Shown here: piece by piece, positions 20,040-28,910 of the stretch
Layout: each line of letters opens with the position of its first letter
How positions within the stretch are numbered: position 1 is the first letter of the stretch
Assembly: GCA_013203185.1 (NCBI GenBank)
Contig: JABMOS010000113.1
Span: forward strand, 1 to 64,000
Source: Fidelibacterota bacterium
GTDB lineage: Bacteria > Fidelibacterota > UBA8477 > JABMPR01
Length of the DNA: 64,000 nt
Direction of reading: 5' to 3'
Notes under the pieces: model-generated
The model's database searches: none
The model's input: only the letters and a program-made list of their open reading frames with translations
What the model was told of the DNA's origin: nothing
Position numbers and translations under genes: made by a program

Positions 20040-21020
20040 TTGGAAAAGTACAATTGGGGCATTATTGGAACGGGGACCATCTCTAATCTATTTGCTGAAG
20101 GTTTGACCACTCTGGATCACGCCTGTATATATGCCGTGGGTTCCCGCAATCAAGCAACGGCAGCGTCCTTCGCAGAGAAATGGCAGATCAGCCAGGTATA
20201 TGATTCATATGAAATTTTGTTTGCCGATCCAGAAGTGGACGTTGTCTATATAGGTACGCCCCATAACTTTCATTTTCAAAATGTTCGAGATGCATTGAAT
20301 GCCGGTAAACACGTCCTTTGTGAAAAACCCTTCACGCTCAATGGGGTAGAAGCTCGCGAGCTGGTTGCGCTGGCACGCCAAAAAAATCTGTTCCTCATGG
20401 ATGCCATGTGGAATCGCTTTCAGCCCTGGTTTCAGGTCGTAAGTGATCTTTTAAAGGAAGAGCGCTTAGGGGAGTTGTTGCACTTTAAGGCTGATCTTTC
20501 ATTTCGATTCGATGTAGGGGCAGAACACAGAATCTATAATCGAAATCTTGGAGGAGGATCTCTCCTGGATCTTGGAGTATATCCCATTGCCCTGGCTTCG
20601 GCATTTATGGGAAAACCCACTGAGATAAAAAGTATGGCACATCTGTATCATACCGGAGTAGATGATCAGGTCTCCATGCTATTTGGGTACACATCTGGGG
20701 CAACAGCTGAACTGGGGTGTTCCAGTCGCTATTTATCCAAGAATAATGCAACGATCCATGGTTCCAGGGGATTTATAGAAATTCACGGCATGATCATTCG
20801 ACCAGAGAAAATCACCATCCATGAACAAGGGCAGGAGATCGTTGAAATTGAAATGCCCTATACCTCAAATGCCTACCAGTATGAAGCCCAGGCTGTCATG
20901 GAAATGCTTGAGCAAGGCAATACTGAACATCCCCTCATGCCCCTGGACGAGACCATTGAAATCATGGATACCATGGATGAGATCAGGGCAAGTATCCGGG
21001 TTGCCTATCCTGGGGAGTGA
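20040..21020 (+). CDS. Gfo/Idh/MocA-family oxidoreductase
   Basis: 'WGIIGTGTISNLFAEGL', 'VDVVYIGTPHNFHFQNVRDALNAGKHVLCEKPFTLN' (EKP motif), 'GGGSLLDLGVYPI'; TTG start. Confidence 0.93.
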   Translation: MEKYNWGIIGTGTISNLFAEGLTTLDHACIYAVGSRNQATAASFAEKWQISQVYDSYEILFADPEVDVVYIGTPHNFHFQNVRDALNAGKHVLCEKPFTLNGVEARELVALARQKNLFLMDAMWNRFQPWFQVVSDLLKEERLGELLHFKADLSFRFDVGAEHRIYNRNLGGGSLLDLGVYPIALASAFMGKPTEIKSMAHLYHTGVDDQVSMLFGYTSGATAELGCSSRYLSKNNATIHGSRGFIEIHGMIIRPEKITIHEQGQEIVEIEMPYTSNAYQYEAQAVMEMLEQGNTEHPLMPLDETIEIMDTMDEIRASIRVAYPGE

Positions 21021-21305
21021 CACCGCACAAGACCATTTGATGCTATAAAACACACCCAAACTAGAACATGAAAGTATTTTAATCTTCAAGTAAAATCCAT
21101 ATTCAGTAACTATAGACCCTAAAGTGTTGATTATTTAGGAATAATGTGAGGAGAATGAAGGTAGCCCTGTAGCCTGCTCATATTTTTAGTAAAGACTACC
21201 CTGTTGTTTATAGAACACTCCTCTCTATATTTCATTGTTCAAAAGTTTTTTAGTAACCTGGGACAATGCTTTACAAAGGCACATATTGTGTCATGAGCAT
21301 AGCGG

Positions 21306-21321
21306 TGGCATTCTTTTTGCG
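21306..21321 (+). promoter_or_regulatory. sigma-54 (-24/-12) promoter
   Basis: TGGCAT-TCTTT-TTGCG: matches TGGCAC-N5-TTGCW core with exact GG-N10-GC spacing; 255 nt upstream of the 6-heme cytochrome ATG. Confidence 0.75.
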
Positions 21322-21378
21322 ACATTTTATGCGTTCCATTTTAGTCCTGAATTACAGTTTTACAGATTTTTCTCAAGA

Positions 21379-21447
21379 ACCAAATAATCTACCCGCCTCG
21401 AGATTTGCTTGAATGGCTTACAATCAAGCGATTTGGTGGGTTTTTTT
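21379..21447 (+). promoter_or_regulatory. attenuator-like mutually exclusive hairpins with T-tract in cytochrome leader
   Basis: ACCCGCC (21391-21397) pairs GGTGGGT (21435-21441) with inner GCTTGA/TCAAGC, followed by T7; alternative ACCAAAT (21379-21385) / ATTTGGT (21431-21437) shares the same GGT. Confidence 0.45.
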
Positions 21448-21490
21448 AGAATAAATAGTTGCTGATGGTGACTATTTTTATCATCAAGAG

Positions 21491-21508
21491 ATTCCAATAT
21501 CTTGGAAT
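21491..21508 (+). promoter_or_regulatory. second leader hairpin
   Basis: ATTCCAA-tatc-TTGGAAT with partly complementary flanks TATCATCAA / TTGATA. Confidence 0.45.
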
Positions 21509-21576
21509 GTTTTGATAGGATTTCTCAAACGTAGGAAAAATTGAAAATAACAATAGAAGTTAACATGGAGGAAAAA

Positions 21577-22644
21577 ATGAGTAAAAGACTAAACTTGTTT
21601 GCCATTTTGGTTTTAGCCCTGATGGTGATGTTTACAGTTAGTTGTGAAGGACCTGCTGGCGAAATGGGTCTTACTGGTGCTGATGGTGCTGTTGGTGCTG
21701 ATGGTGCCGATGCCCAGGTAACTTGTCTATCATGTCACGATAGCGATACAATGCTTGATAACCAGCTAGAATTAGCTCGTTCACAGCATGGTCTTGGTGA
21801 TGTTGCAGTAGGTTATGCCGGTGGACGTGCTGGATGTGCCCAGTGTCATTCACATGAAGGATTTGTCGAGTGGGCCACCACAGGTACAATTGGTGATGCA
21901 AACTATACAACACCTTCACCATGGCAATGTTCAACCTGTCACGGGTTGCACAGAACCTTTACAGAAGAATTTGATGAAGCTACAGATTACGCATTACGCG
22001 TAAATGATCCAGTTGTAGCCATGTTTGATGAAACTGTTACTCTGGACATTGATCCTAGCAGTAACCTTTGTGTCAACTGTCACCAATCACGTCGTGGTTA
22101 TGACAGTATGGTAGACGAGGGTGGCCTTACTGGTACACTCACTAGCTCACATGCTGGTCCCCATCATGGTCCACAAGCCAACCTGCTTTCTGGTAACAAT
22201 GGCTCCATGGCTGGCGAACCTTTCGCCCCCCATTTGGGAGCTGGTTGTGTTGGATGTCATATGACTGAAGCTACTGGTGATGAAACCAATATCAATGGCG
22301 GACATACTTTCTGGGCAGTTGCTGAGAAATGTAATGACTGTCATACTGGTCCAGACGTTGTTTTCGATGCCAGCCGTGATTCTGAATTCGAACACGAAGG
22401 CTATTACGACTACAAAGGTTTCCAGACTGAGATAGCTGACAAGCTGCACGAGCTGGGTGGTTTACTGGTTACAGAAGGTATTCTGGACAGCACCCATTCA
22501 ACAGTTCCAGGAACGTATGATATTGATACATACAAAGCCTGGTGGAACTACATCTTTATTGCAGAAGATCGCAGCCACGGTGTTCACAATCCATATTGGA
22601 CTGAATCACTATTGGATGAGGGTATTACTGCTCTTACACCATAA
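21577..22644 (+). CDS. 6-heme c-type cytochrome lipoprotein with N-terminal collagen-like Gly-X-Y segment
   Basis: ATG 21577 with GGAGGAAAAA RBS; lipobox-like 'MFTVSC'; seven Gly-X-Y triplets 'GPAGEMGLTGADGAVGADGAD'; six CXXCH (CLSCH, CAQCH, CSTCH, CVNCH, CVGCH, CNDCH). Confidence 0.85.
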   Translation: MSKRLNLFAILVLALMVMFTVSCEGPAGEMGLTGADGAVGADGADAQVTCLSCHDSDTMLDNQLELARSQHGLGDVAVGYAGGRAGCAQCHSHEGFVEWATTGTIGDANYTTPSPWQCSTCHGLHRTFTEEFDEATDYALRVNDPVVAMFDETVTLDIDPSSNLCVNCHQSRRGYDSMVDEGGLTGTLTSSHAGPHHGPQANLLSGNNGSMAGEPFAPHLGAGCVGCHMTEATGDETNINGGHTFWAVAEKCNDCHTGPDVVFDASRDSEFEHEGYYDYKGFQTEIADKLHELGGLLVTEGILDSTHSTVPGTYDIDTYKAWWNYIFIAEDRSHGVHNPYWTESLLDEGITALTP

Positions 22645-22663
22645 GCAATCTTTATATGATTGG

Positions 22664-22692
22664 AAAAACCCCACTTCGGTGGGGTTTTTTTT
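22664..22692 (+). terminator. intrinsic terminator after 6-heme cytochrome
   Basis: AAAAACCCCAC-TTCG-GTGGGGTTTTTTTT, perfect 11-bp stem with tetraloop. Confidence 0.93.
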
Positions 22693-22862
22693 GCCCACTG
22701 GACATTGAGCTGTCATCCTGATTCGTCACACTGAGGCTCCCTGTGGGGAGTAGCTTTACGAGCGTAGCCCCATCGAAGTGTTGTGACCCGCACTCCCTTG
22801 GCTTCGTCCAGCCTACGCTTCCTTCGACGTCGCTCAGGATGACGCTACGGCGTGGCAAGGTA
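22692..22862. repeat. dispersed non-coding repeat, copy A
   Basis: Contains 'GTCATCCTGA', 'TTCGTCACACTGAGGCTCCCTGTGGGG', 'CCCCATCGAAGTG', 'CTTCGACGTCGCTCAGGATGAC'; shares words with copies B and D. Confidence 0.7.
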
Positions 22863-23068
22863 GCCTCAGCCTTCTCTGCAAAATATCCAATCACTTCTCC
22901 ATAGTACCTCATATCATATCAGCTTAGTTTAGAGGCAAACTTACGATTGTCATAAAACTGAAGATTCCATTTCACGTATGTGGAACGAGATAAACAAAAT
23001 GCTAATATGAATTTAATATGCGAAATTAATGTGAGCTGGATGAGCGTTATTAATGGCTTCATGAGATA

Positions 23069-24817
23069 ATGCAGAAATTTAGACTCAATTCAAACTCTAT
23101 TATCGCCTTTTCCTTGGTGCTGGTATCCAGTTTTGTTTTTCTGGTAATAAAATTCTATCAGACCGCCCTTTCGGAAGCTACCTCCTACCATCAGCAGCTC
23201 CAGTCAGAAATGGCAAAAACAGCCACTGCCAGTATGACCAACTACTTCGAGCATCTCACCGATGACCTTCATCTGTTTTCACAGCTGGGTTTAGAGAATG
23301 TTGACGTTTTACAATACTCCAATCAGTTGGGTACTGAAGGAATCAGTTCATGGTTCACTCTTGATGATAATTTTAATATTGAGAAAATAGGAGGGAAGGC
23401 ACTTTCTCAATGGGTAGCCGAAGAACTTCGTATCCTGTCCATTAATGCGTTCGATCCTAGCCATGGACGCGGTCCCGAATCCCGAACCATTTTCTCACCT
23501 GTATACCCAGACAATTTGGATTCTGAAGACCCTCCCTACCATTTCCTGGTCATTTTTCTACCTGAGCGGACTTCACAGCCAGATTACCCCTTAAATCCCG
23601 TGGTCCGGAATATGGGATTATTAATAAGTTTTGATTGGTTAATGGAAAAATTTGTCACACCCCTAAAATTGGGTAAGGATGATTTCGCCTGGGTCATGGA
23701 TAATGGTGGTCGACTCATATATCATCCAAATCATGAAGAAATGCTCCTGCACAATATCAGGGATATTCAGGAGGATTGTGCGGAATGCCATAGTTCCTTC
23801 AAGATCCAGGAACGAATGATACTGGAGGGGTCAGGAAGGGCAAAATATATCATTGAAGGGGAGCCAGAAAAAATTATGGCCTATGAGCCCATACAATATG
23901 GTGGATTAAAGTGGGTCCTAGCTATTTCAACCTACTCTCCCTCTGTGGCCCGAGATGTTCTGAGAAACTCCATTGCCATATTTATCTTATCAGGCGTATT
24001 TCTGCTCCTCCTCATTATTACTGGTGGTTCACTTTACTATTTAAACATAAAGCGCGTGTTAGCAGATCAGGCTAAAAAGCGGATTAGCGAAGTCCAGCGT
24101 ATCCAGGAAAAGCTGGATCAGGCAACCAAACTGGCCTCCCTGGGAGAGTTGATAGATTCAGTTGCACATGAAATAAACACCCCCACTGGGATCATTTCAG
24201 CAGTAGCGGATGGGATGATTCTAAATGAAGACCTTGGTGAGGATTCCAAAGGTGAAATGCACGTCATTAAGAAGCAGGTCCATAGAATAAAGGATTACAC
24301 GAGGCGGCTACTGGGATATTCTAGGGTCATGCCTTTCAGGCCAGAGGTAAATGATATCCTGGATCTCATCTCCGAGTGCCTGTTTTTGGTTGGTCCCAGG
24401 TTGAACGCAAAAAAGGTAGTGGTTATTAACGAATTACCCGAAACCTGGCCATCCTTCACTTTTGATCGACCCAGGCTGGAGCAGGTCATCATCAATTTAC
24501 TCAACAATGCCATAGATTTTGTTGGGTCCAAGGGCCGGGTTACTCTACGTATTGAAAACAGAGATGAAGAATCCTCCCTGGGGCTGCAAACCTGGCATGT
24601 TTTATCTATCGAGGACAACGGGGCTGGAATTCCAGCAGCAGATATCCCAAACATTTTTAAACCTTTTGTGAGCAATAAGCCTGGATCACAAGGTACGGGT
24701 TTGGGCTTATCCATTTCAAAATCTATTGTTGAAAGACACAGCGGTCGCCTGGAAGTGCAGAGTTCGCCAGGTGAGGGCGCCACCTTCCTAATCTATTTAC
24801 CAGCGGATAAATCATGA
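23069..24817 (+). CDS. sensor histidine kinase with CXXCH-containing periplasmic (Cache-like) sensor domain
   Basis: Two TM segments flank ~280 aa containing 'DIQEDCAECHSSFK'; H-box 'LIDSVAHEINTPTGIIS'; N/G boxes 'NLLNNAIDFVG', 'DNGAGIPA', 'GTGLGLSIS'. Confidence 0.92.
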   Translation: MQKFRLNSNSIIAFSLVLVSSFVFLVIKFYQTALSEATSYHQQLQSEMAKTATASMTNYFEHLTDDLHLFSQLGLENVDVLQYSNQLGTEGISSWFTLDDNFNIEKIGGKALSQWVAEELRILSINAFDPSHGRGPESRTIFSPVYPDNLDSEDPPYHFLVIFLPERTSQPDYPLNPVVRNMGLLISFDWLMEKFVTPLKLGKDDFAWVMDNGGRLIYHPNHEEMLLHNIRDIQEDCAECHSSFKIQERMILEGSGRAKYIIEGEPEKIMAYEPIQYGGLKWVLAISTYSPSVARDVLRNSIAIFILSGVFLLLLIITGGSLYYLNIKRVLADQAKKRISEVQRIQEKLDQATKLASLGELIDSVAHEINTPTGIISAVADGMILNEDLGEDSKGEMHVIKKQVHRIKDYTRRLLGYSRVMPFRPEVNDILDLISECLFLVGPRLNAKKVVVINELPETWPSFTFDRPRLEQVIINLLNNAIDFVGSKGRVTLRIENRDEESSLGLQTWHVLSIEDNGAGIPAADIPNIFKPFVSNKPGSQGTGLGLSISKSIVERHSGRLEVQSSPGEGATFLIYLPADKS

Positions 24818-26208
24818 AACAAATAGGTCCACGTATTCTGATTATTGATGATGAGCAAGATTTTCTAGAAGCAACGGCCAATCTTCTCCGTCGCCTCGAT
24901 TTCGAGCCAATGACAACCAAAGATGTACACTATGCATTGGAGCTTATCGAAAGTCAGAATTTTGATCTTGTTCTATGTGATCTGCAAATGCCAGACCTGG
25001 ATGGTCTGGAGATGTTAAAGCGAATCCGCATGTATGCTAAAGATCTGCCTGTGGTCATCATCTCAGCCTATGGAACTATTGACAGGGCTGTTGCCTGTAT
25101 CAAGGCCGGAGCATATGAATTTATTGAAAAACCGTTTGAAGTGGATCATCTCAAAGTGGTTATCGACAGGGCTTTGCAATTCTCAAACCTAATAGAAGAA
25201 CGACAATCCCTCCTGCAGCAACTCAAAGACAAATACAAATTTGAAAATATTATTAGCAAAAGTGACGTGATGCTTAAGATTTTCAAATTGATTGAAACCG
25301 TTGCCCCAACTGATGTCAATATACTCATTACTGGTGAGAGCGGGACAGGGAAGGAACTGATTGCACGAAGTATACATACACGGAGCAAAAGACAGGCAAA
25401 ACCCTTTGTACCAATGAATTGCGGAGCACTCCCTGAAAATCTTTTTGAATCTGAACTTTTTGGATATGAAAAAGGCGCGTTCACAGGTGCCGATCAAACA
25501 AAAATTGGATTATTCGAATATGCTAATACAGGGACCTTTTTCCTTGATGAAGTCTGTGAGATGGCCCATTCCCTACAAACAAAGTTTTTACGCGTGCTAC
25601 AAGAAAGGGAATTGAGAAGATTGGGGGGGCATCTCCAGATACCCATAAATGTCCGTATTATTTCAGCTACTAATTGCTCACCTGATAAAATACTTGGTGA
25701 AGATCGATTGCGGGCCGATTTGTACTATCGATTGAATGTGATTCATATCCATATACCGCCTCTGCGTGAGCGAAAGGGTGACATCCGATTGCTGGTAAAT
25801 CATTTTGCCAAAAAGTCCATGGTGACAACAGGCAAAAAGAAACTCAAATTTTCAGCAGAGACACTTTCTCTTCTGGAAACATATAATTGGCCAGGGAATG
25901 TCCGTGAATTGGAAAATGTGATTGAGCGGTTGGTGGCTTTAAGTGATGATACTGTTATTCAGAGTGCCCATCTTCCAGAGCAATTCCACAGCTTGGAGCC
26001 AACGCAAGAAAATTTTGACTCCCTGTCCTTCAAACAGGCCCGCACCCGTGAAATAGATAAGGTAGAACAACGCTATCTGAAATTCCTCCTTCGCAAACAC
26101 AAAGGAAATGTGACGCGTATCGCCGAGGAAGGGGATATGACCAGACGGAACACGTATCGATTGCTACAAAAACATAACATCGATCCTGAGGATTGGCGAC
26201 TGCTATAA
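24814..26208 (+). CDS. sigma-54-dependent NtrC-family response regulator
   Basis: REC 'LVLCDLQMPDLDG'; Walker A 'GESGTGKELIA'; 'GAFTGA' sigma-54 contact loop; 'NWPGNVRELENVIERLV'; Fis-type HTH at C-terminus; overlaps kinase stop. Confidence 0.96.
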   Translation: MKQIGPRILIIDDEQDFLEATANLLRRLDFEPMTTKDVHYALELIESQNFDLVLCDLQMPDLDGLEMLKRIRMYAKDLPVVIISAYGTIDRAVACIKAGAYEFIEKPFEVDHLKVVIDRALQFSNLIEERQSLLQQLKDKYKFENIISKSDVMLKIFKLIETVAPTDVNILITGESGTGKELIARSIHTRSKRQAKPFVPMNCGALPENLFESELFGYEKGAFTGADQTKIGLFEYANTGTFFLDEVCEMAHSLQTKFLRVLQERELRRLGGHLQIPINVRIISATNCSPDKILGEDRLRADLYYRLNVIHIHIPPLRERKGDIRLLVNHFAKKSMVTTGKKKLKFSAETLSLLETYNWPGNVRELENVIERLVALSDDTVIQSAHLPEQFHSLEPTQENFDSLSFKQARTREIDKVEQRYLKFLLRKHKGNVTRIAEEGDMTRRNTYRLLQKHNIDPEDWRLL

Positions 26209-26311
26209 TTCACCCTGTCACTTTTTAGTCACAGTGAAATAAAAATTCACACGTCGACGTAACTCCATATAAAACAGGTCAATAAAGCGGTAATAGCGAG
26301 GTATTTTGGCT

Positions 26312-26340
26312 GATTAATGTCCCACTAGTGGGAATTAATC
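26312..26340. promoter_or_regulatory. long palindrome, candidate enhancer-binding-protein site
   Basis: GATTAATg-TCCCACTAGTGGGA-ATTAATC: perfect 14-bp core TCCCACTAGTGGGA, arms extended by GATTAAT/ATTAATC with one extra base. Confidence 0.6.
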
Positions 26341-26402
26341 ACGTCTCTGACACGGCATATAAACACAATATAAACAGTATAATAAGACACGATGCTAATT
26401 AC

Positions 26403-26418
26403 TGGCATGCAAATTGAG
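26403..26418 (+). promoter_or_regulatory. weak candidate sigma-54 promoter of the multiheme/Rieske operon
   Basis: TGGCAT-GCAAA-TTGAG; GG present but the -12 GC is GA; 50-65 nt upstream of ATG 26468 and ~75 nt downstream of the palindrome. Confidence 0.35.
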
Positions 26419-26467
26419 ATATAAGGGGAAACTCCACAATTTTATTTCAATTAAGCTGAGGTATATC

Positions 26468-28123
26468 ATGGCAAAAAATTCCACCGATTCGTCATCCTCC
26501 CAGGTGATTGACTACTTAAAAGATCTGGATCAAAGAGTCTCCCATCTAGAAGCAGCGATGAAACCGTATATCAAAACGACGGAAGATCGTAGCCAGGGTG
26601 GTATTCAGGAGCGTGGTGATGGAAAACCAGATGCTTTTGAAATTCACATTGGTGAATATTGGTTTGCTTATGTAGGTATAGCTATTTTGGTCATTGCTTT
26701 TGTGTTTATGCTAAGCATGCAATGGAACAATTTGCATCCTGTTCTGCCCAGCATAATGGGGGCCGGAATTTGTGGAGTCATGATTGGTGCAGCGCTATAC
26801 ACCAAAACATCTTTCAAATTTATCTCATTAAATCTCTGGGGTGCTGCCTTCGTAATGAGCTTTATCTCAGCCCTGCGCTTGTTCCATTTCGGGGATCCGA
26901 GTTTATTGGCATCAGGGTACCTGGAGGATACTATCCTGACTGTCCTTTGTTTAGGGCTTGTAGCCTTTGCATACAGTAAGCGGTCTCCCTATCTATATTC
27001 AATCGGGTTAACCCTGTTGCTTCTCGCCGGATTGGTCATAAACATACCTGCGTGGACCTTAAATCTGAATGCCCTGGTTGCTCTGGGTATCATCTTCTAT
27101 TCCCGTGAATTAGAAGATCCTGCAATATTCGTATATGGTACTATCGCAGTATATGCTGCCCATCTCGTCTGGATGTTAGGTAATCCTGTGATGACTGGTG
27201 GGTTTGAGTCCCTGGCACAACCGGTCTGGAACCAAGTATATCTGCTGGTGTACGCACTGATCTTTTCCCTGATCCTCATTGTCACTGATCCCGAAAAGAT
27301 TGCCAAAAAGTATGTTGTCGTCAATGCCATGGCCAATGGGGTATTGGCCTTCGTACTCTTCAATTTGTCCTGTACGCTTGGTGATGTAACACCAACGATA
27401 ATGCCTAAAATCCTCTTTTTTGTTGTTTTCTTTGGTCTGGCTCTCGCCTTTTGGAAGCGCCTGGAGATTAATTTTTCAATGGTGCTCTTTACACTACTTG
27501 CACATGGCACCATCAGTATAGGATTTGTACAGACCGTAGCCTCACCCGACATTTATGTCATTCTTATCTGGCAGAGTTTATTGATGTTGGCCAATGCGCT
27601 CTGGTTTAGTTCACAGTTCATAACCATATCAAATTTTTTGCTCTATATCGTGCTATTCCTGGCCTATACGGCTGCAAGCGGATTTGCCGGGATCATCAGT
27701 GTGAGTTTTGGTTTTGTGGCCCTGTTTAGTGCCAGATTACTTCGTGCCTTTGAAATTCGTTTGGGTTCATCATACAATGTTCTGATCAACTTCTATCTGG
27801 CCATTACCTTTGTGTCACTTCCTTTTGCACTTTGGAAAGCTATCCCCCATGAGTGGGTTGCCTTCCTTTGGTTGGGCGTCACACTTCTATACTATGGCCT
27901 AAGTTTGATGCTCAAGAGTCAAAGATATCGATGGATGGGTCATCTGACCCTGATTGCAACACTTGTCTACACCATTTTGCAGGCAACCATGGGCATGGAG
28001 CCAGCACAACGGATTCTCACGTTCCTGGCCCTGGGAGTTGTTCTCATCACCGTCTCTGGTGTCTACACACGTATCCGGAAACAAGGTTCTATTAAGATGG
28101 AATCAACTCAAGATGGACAGTAA
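26468..28123 (+). CDS. DUF2339-like multi-spanning membrane protein
   Basis: Coiled-coil N-terminus 'VIDYLKDLDQRVSHLEAAMK' then 'EIHIGEYWFAYVGIAILVIAFVFML' and many TM helices. ATG 26468 with GAGG RBS preferred over TTG 26414. Confidence 0.7.
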   Translation: MAKNSTDSSSSQVIDYLKDLDQRVSHLEAAMKPYIKTTEDRSQGGIQERGDGKPDAFEIHIGEYWFAYVGIAILVIAFVFMLSMQWNNLHPVLPSIMGAGICGVMIGAALYTKTSFKFISLNLWGAAFVMSFISALRLFHFGDPSLLASGYLEDTILTVLCLGLVAFAYSKRSPYLYSIGLTLLLLAGLVINIPAWTLNLNALVALGIIFYSRELEDPAIFVYGTIAVYAAHLVWMLGNPVMTGGFESLAQPVWNQVYLLVYALIFSLILIVTDPEKIAKKYVVVNAMANGVLAFVLFNLSCTLGDVTPTIMPKILFFVVFFGLALAFWKRLEINFSMVLFTLLAHGTISIGFVQTVASPDIYVILIWQSLLMLANALWFSSQFITISNFLLYIVLFLAYTAASGFAGIISVSFGFVALFSARLLRAFEIRLGSSYNVLINFYLAITFVSLPFALWKAIPHEWVAFLWLGVTLLYYGLSLMLKSQRYRWMGHLTLIATLVYTILQATMGMEPAQRILTFLALGVVLITVSGVYTRIRKQGSIKMESTQDGQ

Positions 28124-28160
28124 TACGAAATTTAAATTTCCGAAATTGAGGGGAGGTCTG

Positions 28161-28910
28161 ATGAATAATTGGATCAGCAAAATTCCTGAACAGATCAAAT
28201 TGTTAGCAGTGGTCGTGACGGTCATTATAACTGCATTTCTCATTGTTCGACCTATGCTGATACCAGCGGGATTCGGGGAACAGGGACATTTTAGAAGTGG
28301 TGCCTTGAATGATGCGGTTGCTGTACAATTTAAGTATGCAGGGAAAGCAAGTTGTGTTGAATGTCATGATGATATGACAGACATGCTGGCTGGTGGATAT
28401 CATAAAAAACTAAGCTGTGAGGTCTGTCATGGACCCCTGGCGGGACATATTGATGATCCAGATGAAAACACCCCCAGTTTTCCGAGAGAACGTACGCTTT
28501 GCCCTGTATGCCACGAATATCTCTCTTCGCGACCAACAGGGTTTCCCCAAATAGTCAGCCAATCACATAATTCACTGAAGGCCTGTATATCCTGTCATGA
28601 ACCCCATGACCCTGTACCCCCTGATGTTCCCAGCCAATGCTCTGCATGTCATGGTGAAATTTCACGGAGTAAAGCTGTATCACACCATGTGGATATTGAG
28701 TGTGAATTTTGTCATACCACACCGGAGCTACACAAAACTTCACCTCGTCAATATCGACCGAGTAAACCCCAGAATCGCGAATTTTGCGGTCAATGTCACA
28801 CGAAGAATTCAAAGCATAATACCAAAGCTCCCAGGATTGATCTTGCCACACATGAAACACGCTATGATTGCTGGCAATGCCATTATCCACACCTACCGGA
28901 GGCAAGATGA
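28161..28910 (+). CDS. 8-heme membrane-anchored c-type cytochrome
   Basis: ATG 28161 after GGGGAGG; N-terminal TM; eight CXXCH motifs (CVECH, CEVCH, CPVCH, CISCH, CSACH, CEFCH, CGQCH, CWQCH). Confidence 0.88.
   Translation: MNNWISKIPEQIKLLAVVVTVIITAFLIVRPMLIPAGFGEQGHFRSGALNDAVAVQFKYAGKASCVECHDDMTDMLAGGYHKKLSCEVCHGPLAGHIDDPDENTPSFPRERTLCPVCHEYLSSRPTGFPQIVSQSHNSLKACISCHEPHDPVPPDVPSQCSACHGEISRSKAVSHHVDIECEFCHTTPELHKTSPRQYRPSKPQNREFCGQCHTKNSKHNTKAPRIDLATHETRYDCWQCHYPHLPEAR

Noticed and set aside
24295-24783. 162-aa minus-strand ORF inside the heme-sensor kinase
   Set aside because: Antisense to the conserved HisKA/HATPase domains, no own family signature.
27097-27552. 151-aa minus-strand ORF inside DUF2339-like gene
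   Set aside because: Shadow ORF opposite TM-rich coding sequence.
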